The position numbers and the translations under genes were made by a program. From contig JAMCWX010000022.1 in assembly GCA_023480885.1 (NCBI GenBank), positions 1 through 63,373 on the forward strand: a DNA stretch of 63,373 nt, written 5' to 3'. The stretch is from Chloroflexota bacterium (GTDB lineage Bacteria; Chloroflexota; UBA6077; FW602-bin22; JACPRP01). The notes under the pieces are model-generated. The model searched no databases. It worked only from the letters and a program-made list of their open reading frames with translations, and was not told where the DNA came from. This document shows positions 43,301-50,958 of this stretch, piece after piece; positions within the stretch are counted from its first letter, which is position 1; each line of letters starts with the position of its first letter.

Positions 43301-43434
43301 CTCTTCGCCAAATGGACGGCCAGGGGCACTCGCGTTAACGCAGTCCCATAACACTCGCGAGTGATTATAGTTTGATACGACTGGGTTCGCAAGCCCAAAA
43401 GCAGTCGATTCGGGGGCCGTTTCGTACGGTCCAT
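40396..43434 (-). CDS. GT39-type membrane glycosyltransferase with C-terminal beta-sandwich modules
   Basis: 1012 residues. A polar N-terminus (1-75) precedes a GT39 core: GGQSLWWDETLSVQRARG with the catalytic-type acidic pair, then KDQHPPLYFLLLHFSRMAFG, and about a dozen helices to 430. The rest (about 560-1012) is beta-rich, with repeats of the VTLWWK/FRLLWQS and YSVFVQVLDSGGQ type like those in the neighbouring gene. It probably transfers sugar from a polyprenyl phosphate to an exported acceptor. The first 159 codons lie in the 1,917-bp duplicated unit, and a broken second copy sits at 44875-45351. Confidence 0.85.
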   Translation of the reverse strand: MDRTKRPPNRLLLGLRTQSYQTIITRECYGTALTRVPLAVHLAKSYWEDARALNEKCCVLDSQEKLTSGAEIPKRKSRSFIVFLVLVAFSTSLYRLGGQSLWWDETLSVQRARGDLGYVLSNTIYIFNDATKDQHPPLYFLLLHFSRMAFGDSEFALRFLSLAFILLTIPLSYQAGKAVWNEHTGIFSALVAATSPFYVWYAQEARPYALVAMLTTLSTYLLLKLSRTKSKHFLAYYVVVTAALLATHYLTAIMIFAQALFFGMRAVRGKRSGAVGALIAVIAIGVAVLFGASYSIGRYLTQNGSPLEVPLVSVVRDIVVTFAFGVTVNQYSVVTFAAIIAVVAIAATIVGIRGQAREGLLSVWVCAIVALASVYLISQYKTVYGARYVIFLAPLYYLIIGHGGAQLQRLHPAIGAVFGLYLLGVGAFGSFDQLVLDHNYKQDYRGAAEYIAQHAKAGDAIVLDDRKIVTAFEYYNVGRYPLYGVPSYPRVDRSTVSTELRDIASRHPRVWLVLSMTGDIDPQGLTEAVLREEYYQIDARVLTGSTYSIGVYLFSTMPHTVSELPVNVVPTEANFDDQVVLAGYKIGKPDLPGNRLDLDLFWRSRGASLPRLAMFGQVVDREGNAWGSFDSEPFFGFFPTEQWRPGSLVADQREIWLPPGTPPGNYSLRLGVRNVQSGHSLPIKDNNGRISSAVMEIPNALVIGGLVGGDRKAIDFSQRYGAKFGDLVTLLAGDSLSRSMVPGQELSFRLLWQSEVAQPEDLDVEFWLDNSKGERMRVTSAPLSPAYPVNSWRNGQIVSAYYSFTVPASANSGNYNVELAVRRHNSAARLGARFGLNPFEESLVDLGTVSVTAPAHRFAPPESIIRVGANLHDTAELSGFTIANANGVSAIAAQSTTRIDITPPTDEPLGVTLWWKAMSELHVNYSVFVQVLDSGGQLVDQDDGFPSNGKRPTSGWVANEFIEDGHVLSKINELPKGRYTLVVGMYDSSTGQRLELLGGTQDFIRIAEIAIH

Positions 43435-43479
43435 GTGCTCAAGGTAGGAATAGCAGCTTAGGAGGACACGGGCCAGAGC

Positions 43480-44193
43480 TCAGCTTTTCCCGTTGGTTAG
43501 CTTACGCTTGATTGCTCTGGTGATTTGCTCAAATACATCGTTTACTCGATTGCGTCCGTCGACACGTGCAAGCAGCCCTTCTCTCTCGAACTTGGCAATT
43601 ACGGGTGCGATTTCGCGAGAGAATAGTGCGAGGCGTCGTACGACCACCTCAGGACGATCATCCGGCCGTCGAATGAGCCTGCCCCCACAGCGCTCACAGG
43701 CAGCCCTGCTTTGGTGACTTCCGCCAGGGATCGTCTTCACGGCTGAGCACCCGGAGCATACGCGCCGCGTCGATAGCCTGGCCAGACAGACGCTATCAGG
43801 TACTTCTATATAGATTACGGCAAACACTTCGCGCCCCAGCTCTTGCAGCAGATGATCGAAGGTTACCATCTGGCTGGCTGTCCTGGGGTAACCGTCCAAG
43901 ATGAATCCACGTTCGCAATCAGGACTGCTTAGCCTCTCCTCGATAATACGGGTGACTACACCTTCTGGCACCATCAACCCATTTTCGAGGAAGTGTCTCA
44001 CGGCTTCCCCTACCTGCGTAGGCTCCTCCGCCAGAGCCCTTAGCAGCTCGCCAGTGTTGACGTGAGTAATACCGTACTTTGCCGATAATAGGTCCGCCTG
44101 GGTACCTTTCCCAGCCCCAGGCGGACCTAGCAAAACGATGTCAAAGCGATGTTTTCTGATCCCAACTAGTCTCTGCCTGTGTATTTCCGCCAC
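43480..44193 (-). CDS. adk: Adenylate kinase, copy 1
   Basis: 237 residues. P-loop GPPGAGKGTQADLL, NMP-site NTGELLR, GFILDGYPRT and a LID with a four-Cys zinc site (CSGC and CERC). It converts ATP plus AMP to two ADP. The GTG at 44193 overlaps the end of the small membrane-protein gene by 28 nt; there is an N-terminal extension of about 16 residues before the usual start. It is in the 1,917-bp duplicated unit and is identical in protein sequence to the copy at 45397-46110. adk outside the ribosomal-protein cluster, next to glycosyltransferases, is not the common place. Confidence 0.95.
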   Translation of the reverse strand: MAEIHRQRLVGIRKHRFDIVLLGPPGAGKGTQADLLSAKYGITHVNTGELLRALAEEPTQVGEAVRHFLENGLMVPEGVVTRIIEERLSSPDCERGFILDGYPRTASQMVTFDHLLQELGREVFAVIYIEVPDSVCLARLSTRRVCSGCSAVKTIPGGSHQSRAACERCGGRLIRRPDDRPEVVVRRLALFSREIAPVIAKFEREGLLARVDGRNRVNDVFEQITRAIKRKLTNGKS

Positions 44194-44477
44194 CTATCTC
44201 GAAGCGAATCGACGGTTCTCGTTCCCATATGCGGGAACATTATCAACATTGCGCCCAGGGTGAAGGCTAAGAGCATCACAGTGCCGATGGGTATAGCTAT
44301 GCCTTTTCTTTCGTATACTCGCTGTCCCATTTCCGCGGCCCTTCGTCGCGCCTCCTCCATCGTTTCGCGCGTCTTCGCCGTGTAAGGATGGCTCATAGCC
44401 TCGTCCAGCCTGGCCCTCAATTCCACAATCTGGCTCTTCATTTGTTCGATTTGCGTCTCAAAAGATTCCCTCGCCAC
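44166..44477 (-). CDS. Small coiled-coil membrane protein, copy 1
   Basis: 103 residues. A charged N-terminal coiled coil (about 4-55, ESFETQIEQMKSQIVELRAR in style) is followed by one transmembrane helix (about 61-82, IPIGTVMLLAFTLGAMLIMF) and a basic tail. The family is not recognised. The ATG has a GAGAGGTGAAAA stretch upstream. It is the first gene of the short adk transcript and is duplicated identically at 46083-46394. Confidence 0.7.
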   Translation of the reverse strand: MARESFETQIEQMKSQIVELRARLDEAMSHPYTAKTRETMEEARRRAAEMGQRVYERKGIAIPIGTVMLLAFTLGAMLIMFPHMGTRTVDSLRDRWRKYTGRD

Positions 44478-44713
44478 GTCTTTTCACCTCTCAAGCTGAT
44501 GCACATCTTCAGAGCGCGTGAGCTTTCTCATCATCACCAGCCCACACCATCCAGGTCAGCAAGTTCTGTGCCATTTGGGCAGTGGTATATGTTAGAATTA
44601 GTTGGTACCTGTAGCGGGCAGCAAGTTTGCCACGACATGCAGATTCAGAGTAGCCATCGTAAAACGCATCGGCCAAGGACGTTCAGCAAGACAATGACCA
44701 AGAGAGCCAGAGC

Positions 44714-44923
44714 ATGATCCCCATATCCGACTATCCGCCTCCCAGGCGCACCACTCCCTTCATAATGCTGGCCCTGGTTGCCATCAGTACTCTCGTGTTT
44801 ATATTCGAGATGGCCCTTGGCGCCGATCTGAACCGGTTTCTCTTCTCGTATGGTGCAATCCCTTTCGAGATAGTAAACCTAAGAGCAAACTCGCTGTCGC
44901 CGAACGCCATGCGAGAAAAATGA
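44714..44923 (+). pseudogene. Truncated rhomboid gene
   Basis: The first 53 codons (44714-44874) are identical to the start of the intact rhomboid gene at 46631. After the duplication junction the frame runs 15 foreign codons into antisense GT39 sequence and stops at 44923. The Ser and His of the protease are absent, so it cannot be active. Confidence 0.9.
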
Positions 44924-45351
44924 AGGAGTAAGAAGTACAAGGGCGGATGCTGATCCTTGGTGGCATCGTTGAATATGTAAATCGTGTTTGATAGTACGTA
45001 GCCCAGATCTCCCCGTGCCCGTTGCACGCTGAGGGTTTCATCCCACCAAAGGCTCTGTCCTCCAAGTCGGTAAAGGCTGGTGGAGAACGCCACCAACACT
45101 AGGAAAACAATGAAAGACCTCGACTTCCGTTTAGGTATCTCGGCTCCACTAGTCAGCTTCTCTTGAGAATCGAGGACACAGCATTTCTCATTCAATGCTC
45201 GCGCATCTTCCCAATAGCTCTTCGCCAAATGGACGGCCAGGGGCACTCGCGTTAACGCAGTCCCATAACACTCGCGAGTGATTATAGTTTGATACGACTG
45301 GGTTCGCAAGCCCAAAAGCAGTCGATTCGGGGGCCGTTTCGTACGGTCCAT
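44875..45351 (-). pseudogene. Truncated GT39 gene
   Basis: Identical to the first 159 codons of the GT39 gene at 40396-43434 (start at 45351), ending FGDSEFALRF. Past the junction the open frame continues to 44731 through antisense rhomboid sequence. It keeps only the N-terminal tail and first membrane segment plus the acidic loop, so it should be inactive. Confidence 0.9.
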
Positions 45352-45396
45352 GTGCTCAAGGTAGGAATAGCAGCTTAGGAGGACACGGGCCAGAGC

Positions 45397-46110
45397 TCAG
45401 CTTTTCCCGTTGGTTAGCTTACGCTTGATTGCTCTGGTGATTTGCTCAAATACATCGTTTACTCGATTGCGTCCGTCGACACGTGCAAGCAGCCCTTCTC
45501 TCTCGAACTTGGCAATTACGGGTGCGATTTCGCGAGAGAATAGTGCGAGGCGTCGTACGACCACCTCAGGACGATCATCCGGCCGTCGAATGAGCCTGCC
45601 CCCACAGCGCTCACAGGCAGCCCTGCTTTGGTGACTTCCGCCAGGGATCGTCTTCACGGCTGAGCACCCGGAGCATACGCGCCGCGTCGATAGCCTGGCC
45701 AGACAGACGCTATCAGGTACTTCTATATAGATTACGGCAAACACTTCGCGCCCCAGCTCTTGCAGCAGATGATCGAAGGTTACCATCTGGCTGGCTGTCC
45801 TGGGGTAACCGTCCAAGATGAATCCACGTTCGCAATCAGGACTGCTTAGCCTCTCCTCGATAATACGGGTGACTACACCTTCTGGCACCATCAACCCATT
45901 TTCGAGGAAGTGTCTCACGGCTTCCCCTACCTGCGTAGGCTCCTCCGCCAGAGCCCTTAGCAGCTCGCCAGTGTTGACGTGAGTAATACCGTACTTTGCC
46001 GATAATAGGTCCGCCTGGGTACCTTTCCCAGCCCCAGGCGGACCTAGCAAAACGATGTCAAAGCGATGTTTTCTGATCCCAACTAGTCTCTGCCTGTGTA
46101 TTTCCGCCAC
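45397..46110 (-). CDS. adk: Adenylate kinase, copy 2
   Basis: Identical 237-residue product to the gene at 43480-44193, shifted by exactly 1,917 bp. Same GTG start, same P-loop and four-Cys LID. Its downstream neighbour on the minus strand is the truncated GT39 copy rather than the full gene. If the duplication is real, adk dosage is doubled. Confidence 0.93.
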   Translation of the reverse strand: MAEIHRQRLVGIRKHRFDIVLLGPPGAGKGTQADLLSAKYGITHVNTGELLRALAEEPTQVGEAVRHFLENGLMVPEGVVTRIIEERLSSPDCERGFILDGYPRTASQMVTFDHLLQELGREVFAVIYIEVPDSVCLARLSTRRVCSGCSAVKTIPGGSHQSRAACERCGGRLIRRPDDRPEVVVRRLALFSREIAPVIAKFEREGLLARVDGRNRVNDVFEQITRAIKRKLTNGKS

Positions 46111-46394
46111 CTATCTCGAAGCGAATCGACGGTTCTCGTTCCCATATGCGGGAACATTATCAACATTGCGCCCAGGGTGAAGGCTAAGAGCATCACAGTG
46201 CCGATGGGTATAGCTATGCCTTTTCTTTCGTATACTCGCTGTCCCATTTCCGCGGCCCTTCGTCGCGCCTCCTCCATCGTTTCGCGCGTCTTCGCCGTGT
46301 AAGGATGGCTCATAGCCTCGTCCAGCCTGGCCCTCAATTCCACAATCTGGCTCTTCATTTGTTCGATTTGCGTCTCAAAAGATTCCCTCGCCAC
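46083..46394 (-). CDS. Small coiled-coil membrane protein, copy 2
   Basis: Identical 103-residue product to the gene at 44166-44477. It has the same 28-nt overlap with adk and faces the intact rhomboid gene across a 236-bp divergent region that is also duplicated. Confidence 0.7.
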   Translation of the reverse strand: MARESFETQIEQMKSQIVELRARLDEAMSHPYTAKTRETMEEARRRAAEMGQRVYERKGIAIPIGTVMLLAFTLGAMLIMFPHMGTRTVDSLRDRWRKYTGRD

Positions 46395-46630
46395 GTCTTT
46401 TCACCTCTCAAGCTGATGCACATCTTCAGAGCGCGTGAGCTTTCTCATCATCACCAGCCCACACCATCCAGGTCAGCAAGTTCTGTGCCATTTGGGCAGT
46501 GGTATATGTTAGAATTAGTTGGTACCTGTAGCGGGCAGCAAGTTTGCCACGACATGCAGATTCAGAGTAGCCATCGTAAAACGCATCGGCCAAGGACGTT
46601 CAGCAAGACAATGACCAAGAGAGCCAGAGC

Positions 46631-47302
46631 ATGATCCCCATATCCGACTATCCGCCTCCCAGGCGCACCACTCCCTTCATAATGCTGGCCCTGGTTGCCA
46701 TCAGTACTCTCGTGTTTATATTCGAGATGGCCCTTGGCGCCGATCTGAACCGGTTTCTCTTCTCGTATGGTGCAATCCCTTTCGAGATAGTCCACGGACG
46801 AGATATCTCACCCACGATTCCGTTCCCAGTTTACTTCACGCTTGTGACGTCGATGTTTCTGCACGGCAGCATTCTGCATCTGGTAGGCAATATGCTCTTC
46901 CTTTGGGTATTCGGGGACAACGTCGAAGACAGCCTGGGACACTTCCCCTTCCTGATTTTCTACCTGGTTTGCGGCGTGGCCGCTGGCCTCACCCAGATTG
47001 CCATTTCGCCCGCTGAACGCATCCCAGTTATAGGAGCTAGTGGCGCTATAGCTGGTGTGCTGGCAGCATATCTGGTGCTGTTTCCACGCGCACAAGTAAG
47101 AACGTTGCTGTTCATCGGGCCATTTTTCACCCTCACACGACTTTCGGCGTTCTTTCTTATCAGCTTCTGGATTGCCGTCCAGGTTGCTATTGGAATTCTG
47201 ACCCTGGGCGAGTCAGGAGGAGGCGTGGCCTACTTCGCCCACATTGGAGGATTTCTGGCCGGGATTCTGATCATGTACTTGTTTCACCTGAAGAAGGAGT
47301 GA
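46631..47302 (+). CDS. Rhomboid-family intramembrane serine protease
   Basis: 223 residues, six to seven helices. The L1 region FLHGSILHLVGNMLFLWVFG carries the conserved HxxxN-type residues, the nucleophile is S137 in GASGAIAG, and the partner is H204 in YFAHIGGFLAG. It cleaves transmembrane segments within the membrane. The start is the ATG at 46631. The first 53 codons are in the duplicated unit and the rest is unique. The 5S promoter begins 24 bp after its stop. Confidence 0.93.
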   Translation: MIPISDYPPPRRTTPFIMLALVAISTLVFIFEMALGADLNRFLFSYGAIPFEIVHGRDISPTIPFPVYFTLVTSMFLHGSILHLVGNMLFLWVFGDNVEDSLGHFPFLIFYLVCGVAAGLTQIAISPAERIPVIGASGAIAGVLAAYLVLFPRAQVRTLLFIGPFFTLTRLSAFFLISFWIAVQVAIGILTLGESGGGVAYFAHIGGFLAGILIMYLFHLKKE

Positions 47303-47326
47303 CGCGAATTCTTGCCCTCTTTTTGC

Positions 47327-47355
47327 TTGACAGGAATAGCCTCGTGTGCTATAAA
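47327..47355 (+). promoter_or_regulatory. Promoter of the 5S transcript
   Basis: TTGACA (47327-47332), a 17-nt spacer and TATAAA (47350-47355), close to consensus. Transcription would begin near 47362, about 155 nt before 5S. Confidence 0.75.
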
Positions 47356-47362
47356 TATGTAT

Positions 47363-47481
47363 GCCCCAAGTAACTGGACAGGACGTGGCGCGCGTGTCAG
47401 ACGGTTGGATCGGGCGGGCGGAATGCCCAGCGGAGCCGGTCGGCGACAACGAGGCGAGCGGACAGCGAGGCTACTTGGGGC
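47363..47481 (+). ncRNA. Closed-stem structured leader before 5S rRNA
   Basis: GCCCCAAGTA (47363-47372) and TACTTGGGGC (47472-47481) are perfect 10-bp complements that enclose 99 nt. Inside are a GACGTG/CGTGTC hairpin and a GGGC-GGAAT-GCCC hairpin. The stem begins at the predicted transcript start. It may be a processing stem (RNase III-like) or a separate stable RNA. It does not look like SRP or 6S RNA. Confidence 0.5.
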
Positions 47482-47517
47482 GCCAAGTGAGATCAAATAG
47501 TTTACAAAGCAAGAAAA

Positions 47518-47639
47518 GCTCCTGGTGGCTAAAGCGAGGTGGAACCACCCGTTCCCATCCCGAACACGGAAGTGAAACGCCTCAGCGCTGACGATACTTA
47601 GTGGGCAACTGCTCGGGAAAATAGGTCGCTGCCAGGGGC
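47518..47639 (+). rRNA. rrf: 5S ribosomal RNA
   Basis: About 122 nt. The ends GCTCCTGGTGGC and GCTGCCAGGGGC pair as helix I. The conserved core CCACCCGTTCCCATCCCGAACACGG-type segment and GAAACGCC are present, as is the loop-E/helix IV region near GGGCAACTGCTCGGG. A run of seven T follows at once and acts as terminator. No 16S or 23S gene is near, so this is an unlinked 5S gene with its own promoter. Confidence 0.95.
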
Positions 47640-47704
47640 ATTTTTTTCTCAGGCGACACGTCGGACAATGAGCACCTCGCTTTCAGGCGGATACTCGTAG
47701 GGAA

Positions 47705-47989
47705 TCACCTACGAACGAAGAAGCCTGAAAACTCTCCCTGGTAGTTCTCCCATTCCACGTCGACGCTCTCCACTCTGGCGGCAGGGGGCCCATCCGCACA
47801 CCAGTCGATCACCGCCCGGACATCCTGCTCCTCACCCTCCACGATTGCCTCGACTCGCCCATCGAAGAGATTTCTGACCCAGCCGGTTACGCCGTAACGG
47901 CTTGCGACACTGCGCATCGAGTCGCGGAAGAACACTCCTTGAACGTAGCCACCTACCAGGATGCGGGCGCGCACCTTAGCCACAGCCAT
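47705..47989 (-). CDS. acyP: Acylphosphatase
   Basis: 94 residues, the usual size. The phosphate loop GYVQGVFFRD with the catalytic Arg and the GWVRNLFDGRVEAIVEG region with the catalytic Asn are both intact. It hydrolyses acyl phosphates such as carbamoyl phosphate and 1,3-bisphosphoglycerate in the cytosol. It stands alone, convergent with the 5S gene. Confidence 0.95.
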   Translation of the reverse strand: MAVAKVRARILVGGYVQGVFFRDSMRSVASRYGVTGWVRNLFDGRVEAIVEGEEQDVRAVIDWCADGPPAARVESVDVEWENYQGEFSGFFVRR

Positions 47990-48130
47990 CTCCTGAACAT
48001 TATGTGTTTAGCCGCACGGTCATCGCCACTTTGCCACCCTCAATTATGCCACAGTTTAGGAGCGAAAGGTATAGCAGGCGTGGCATAGCTATTGCACTTG
48101 CCGCGTAGTAGGTACATCTAACACGAAAAA

Positions 48131-48198
48131 AGGTGAACCGCCAAGACCGCCAAGAGCGCAAAGGAGATTACGGAAGACCTTTGCGTCCTTTGCGGTGA
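48131..48198. repeat. Imperfect hairpin repeat of the CCGCCAAG/CTTTGCGGT type
   Basis: The left arm (48131-48164) contains AACCGCCAAG, CCGCCAAG and GCGCAAAGG. The right arm (48178-48198) reads CCTTTGCGTCCTTTGCGGTGA. Arms pair with few mismatches around a 13-nt loop. Similar hairpins are scattered as intergenic repeats in many bacterial genomes. It is 100 bp upstream of a hypothetical gene. The rest of the 308-bp gap 47990-48297 shows nothing clear. Confidence 0.7.
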
Positions 48199-48297
48199 GC
48201 GTCCATAGGTTTTGATCCCTGATGGCGCCCCGCACGGGCATGCCAAACTAATAGCAAACTCTCAGCACATGCGAGAAGCCCAGGAAAGAGAACAAAA

Positions 48298-48711
48298 ATG
48301 ACTCACAGGCAAGTCGATGAGATACTGAGACGGCTGAAGCGAATCGCCGAGGACTACCTTGTGGCCAACGGCTATCGGGTTGTCACCGAAGACAAAAAGA
48401 TATTTCCTTATGTCGAGCCCGCGCTGGCAGCGCTAAGAGATGGGAGACTCCTGGTGTTCTCAATAAAAGAGTTCCCAAGCGCCAGCCAGTTCCTACGGCC
48501 TGAAGAGCTAATACACATTCGTGACGACCTCAAGGAGTTCGTCGAGGCCAACACTCCCGACAGCGATGCACGAGTATCGAGAGTGGAGACGGTAGCTCTG
48601 GTGATGACGCCCGAAGAAATCACCGTTGCTGCGCCCGTCGGTGATATCAAGTGGCTGATGGTCAAACAGGAAGATGAAGTGCCCGATGCCCTGGACAAGC
48701 TTTCCCTTTAA
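48298..48711 (+). CDS. Hypothetical protein
   Basis: 137 residues starting MTHRQVDEILRRLKRIAED. It mixes helices and strands: an N-terminal amphipathic helix, a YRVVTEDKKIFPYVEPALAA stretch, LLVFSIKEF, and a long helix before VALVMTPEEITVAAP. No membrane segment, signal or metal motif is seen. It looks like a compact cytosolic alpha/beta protein. I do not recognise the family. It is monocistronic by spacing (308 bp before, 115 bp after). Confidence 0.65.
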   Translation: MTHRQVDEILRRLKRIAEDYLVANGYRVVTEDKKIFPYVEPALAALRDGRLLVFSIKEFPSASQFLRPEELIHIRDDLKEFVEANTPDSDARVSRVETVALVMTPEEITVAAPVGDIKWLMVKQEDEVPDALDKLSL

Positions 48712-48826
48712 TTCTTGCTAGCAGGCTGTCTTTCTTGGTACACTTCTTGCAGTTGATTAACCCGTTGATGGCTGACTTCTGTAACTCACGCACCATTCAA
48801 TACGTTCGACAAGGAGGAAGTTTTGT

Positions 48827-49462
48827 ATGCACTGGACAGTCAAGGATGTGAAGCCCACAAAGCCACTACAAGGCATTTCGACGCGGCAAATCGACGAGCA
48901 CTTCGACGTACTCTACAAAGGGTACGTGAACAAGCTCAACGAAATCGAATCCAAGTTGCCGACGGCCAACCCGGCAGAGGCTAACGCTACTTACAGCTCA
49001 CTTCGAGAACTAAAAAGAGAAGAGGTTTTCGCGGCAGACGCCGCCAGGCTGCACCAGAAGTACTTCGAGAACCTTGGCGGAGACGGAACTGCACAAGGCA
49101 ACATCTTGACGATGATTAACGAGGATTTTGGATCATACGAGAACTGGGAAACCGAGTTCAAGGCAGCGGGAGTAGCCGGACGAGGATGGGTGATCCTGGC
49201 ATTCGACTGGGAGGACGGCAGAATACACAACTATATGACCGACATCCACTCCGATGGCGTCTGGGACTGCGCGGCGCTGTTGATCCTGGATGTCTACGAA
49301 CACTCTTATTTCATCGACTATGGGACGAATCGGAAAGCCTATATAGATGCCTTTGTGAAGAACGTAAACTGGGACATCGTCAATCGGCGTATCGATCAAT
49401 ACGGAATTATGGCTCGTCGCGGTCGCGGCGGACCTGCCATGCCCGGCCCAATGATCCGATAA
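48827..49462 (+). CDS. sod: Fe/Mn-type superoxide dismutase
   Basis: 211 residues. The metal ligands can be placed: His in DEHFDVLYKGYV, His in ARLHQKYFENL, and Asp and His in ILDVYEHSYFIDYG. The Trp/Gly-rich RGWVILAFDWEDGRIHNY is the usual C-domain strand. It dismutates superoxide in the cytosol. The HH pair common after the first ligand in other SODs is replaced. The C-terminal tail ends in a Gly/Arg/Pro-rich run (ARRGRGGPAMPGP) that may be disordered. A strong AAGGAGGA precedes the ATG. Confidence 0.92.
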   Translation: MHWTVKDVKPTKPLQGISTRQIDEHFDVLYKGYVNKLNEIESKLPTANPAEANATYSSLRELKREEVFAADAARLHQKYFENLGGDGTAQGNILTMINEDFGSYENWETEFKAAGVAGRGWVILAFDWEDGRIHNYMTDIHSDGVWDCAALLILDVYEHSYFIDYGTNRKAYIDAFVKNVNWDIVNRRIDQYGIMARRGRGGPAMPGPMIR

Positions 49463-49553
49463 TCACGAGTGATTGGGCAAAGCTCTCATTTGGTAAGATT
49501 CCAGGGCGGATGGCGACTCCCATCTGCCCTTTCTGTTTCCGAGAATCGTTGAT

Positions 49554-50867
49554 ATGGAAACCAGCACAGTGGTACAGTTAGCTCTGATACTGGTCCTGAT
49601 CCTCTGCAACGCCTTCTTTGCCGCTTCAGAAATCGCCATAGTCACTGTTCGAAAAACCCGCATCAAGCAACTAATCGAAGAGCAGAAGAGCACCTCGGCG
49701 ATGGCAGTGCTCCGCCTGTCCGACAATCCCAGCCGCTTCCTGGCAACGATCCAGGTCGGCGTAACCCTCACGGGATTTTTCGCATCCGCTATTGGCGCAA
49801 TCAGCGCGGTGGCAATACTCAGCGACCTGCTCGCCAGGGTGCCAATATTCCCGATCGCACAAGCTTCAGCTCCATTGTCTGTGGCTATCGTGACTCTTTT
49901 CATAGCCTTCTTTACGCTGGTCTTTGGGGAACTGGTGCCAAAGAACCTGGCGGTCACTTACGCAGAACGCGTATCGCTGTCAGTCGCCCACCCGGTGGAG
50001 TTCATCGCAGTTCTGCTGACCCCTCTCGTGGCATTTCTGACCTTCACGACCAACGCCATTCTGGCCGCCTTCGGCAGCTCGGAGCGAGCACAGATGCCCG
50101 AAATGACCGAGGCCGAGATTCGCTCCATTATTGAGGCAGGTGAAGAAGAAGGCATCGTCGAGCCCATGGAGTACAAAATGATCGAAAGCGTTTTCGATTT
50201 CGGCGACACGATCGTCCGAGAGATCATGGTACCGCGTATCGACATCGTCGCGCTTCCGAAAGATTCGACCATCGACGATGCGCTGGCAGTCTTCTTGCGA
50301 GCAGGATTCTCGCGTCTTCCTGTCTACGACGGCACCCTCGACAACATCGTGAGCACGCTTCACGCCAAAGACACCCTTAAGTACTTCGGCGGCCAACTCA
50401 AAGGTCCCACTATCGACGCTATCACTCGCCCAGTCCTGTTTATCCCAGAGACCAAGAAAGTCAACGAGCTATTGAGAGAACTGCAGCACCGCAGAACACA
50501 TATGGCTATAGTTGTAGACGAATACGGGGGAACCGCAGGGCTCGTCACTCTCGAAGATATTCTCGAAGAGATCGTCGGCGAGATTCACGACGAATATGAC
50601 ACATTGGAGAAGCAAGTAGAGCAGATGGCGCCGAACGAGGCAATCGTAACTGGCAAAGTCACGCTCGATCAACTCAACGACGCTCTCGGCCTCACGCTGG
50701 AAGGCCACGGCGAGTACGACACCGTTGGTGGACTCATCTATGCCCGCCTGGGTCGAATCCCCAATCCCGGCGACCAGGTAATCGTCGACAACATAACGTT
50801 CAACGTCCTCGCGGTGCAGGGAAGACGCATCCGCCACGTGCGCGTGGTTAAGAGTGAGCCGGAATAG
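49554..50867 (+). CDS. Hemolysin C/CNNM-type membrane protein with CBS domains
   Basis: 437 residues. A DUF21 (CNNM) membrane domain (about 1-185) with four hydrophobic helices begins LALILVLILCNAFFAASE. Paired CBS domains follow (about 205-335, EIMVPRIDIVALPKDS and MAIVVDEYGGTAGLVT). A CorC/HlyC domain completes it (about 350-430, ITFNVLAVQGRRI). Members move or sense Mg2+ or Co2+ or other ions; the ion here is not known. The GTVxxLEDILEEIVGEI helix after CBS2 is standard. The BON-domain gene follows on the same strand. Confidence 0.92.
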   Translation: METSTVVQLALILVLILCNAFFAASEIAIVTVRKTRIKQLIEEQKSTSAMAVLRLSDNPSRFLATIQVGVTLTGFFASAIGAISAVAILSDLLARVPIFPIAQASAPLSVAIVTLFIAFFTLVFGELVPKNLAVTYAERVSLSVAHPVEFIAVLLTPLVAFLTFTTNAILAAFGSSERAQMPEMTEAEIRSIIEAGEEEGIVEPMEYKMIESVFDFGDTIVREIMVPRIDIVALPKDSTIDDALAVFLRAGFSRLPVYDGTLDNIVSTLHAKDTLKYFGGQLKGPTIDAITRPVLFIPETKKVNELLRELQHRRTHMAIVVDEYGGTAGLVTLEDILEEIVGEIHDEYDTLEKQVEQMAPNEAIVTGKVTLDQLNDALGLTLEGHGEYDTVGGLIYARLGRIPNPGDQVIVDNITFNVLAVQGRRIRHVRVVKSEPE

Positions 50868-50958
50868 AGAAGCCGGCAGCTCCACAGTGCTACTGGCACA
50901 AGACTTGCTTCAGGTTTTGCCAGAGCGATTCCTCAATGGTGATTTTTCGGGTGAGATT

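Larger units (their letters stand above)
42958..44874. repeat. Tandem duplication, unit 1 (1,917 bp)
   Basis: This unit is followed head to tail by an identical copy at 44875-46791. It contains the first 159 codons of the GT39 gene, adk, the 103-residue membrane-protein gene, the divergent intergenic region and the first 53 codons of the rhomboid gene. The junction reads ...GAGATAGT then AAACCTAAG... with no inserted bases and no microhomology. I saw no differences where I compared the copies. Confidence 0.95.
44875..46791. repeat. Tandem duplication, unit 2 (1,917 bp)
   Basis: Second copy of unit 42958-44874 in the same orientation. At its right end the sequence continues into the full-length rhomboid gene (after 46791). 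The arrangement leaves every gene with at least one intact copy. Confidence 0.95.

Noticed and set aside
42958..46791. Duplication considered as a transposon or integrated element
   Set aside because: No transposase, terminal inverted repeats or target-site duplication; the unit ends cut through two genes.
47363..47481. 5S leader considered as SRP RNA
   Set aside because: It has a GGAA loop but lacks the AGCAGC-type internal loop of SRP domain IV.
48081..48096. TGGCAT-N5-TTGCA, a sigma-54-like -24/-12 match
   Set aside because: GG-N10-GC spacing fits, but there is no enhancer-type regulator nearby and the site is 200 bp from the next gene; chance match is more likely.
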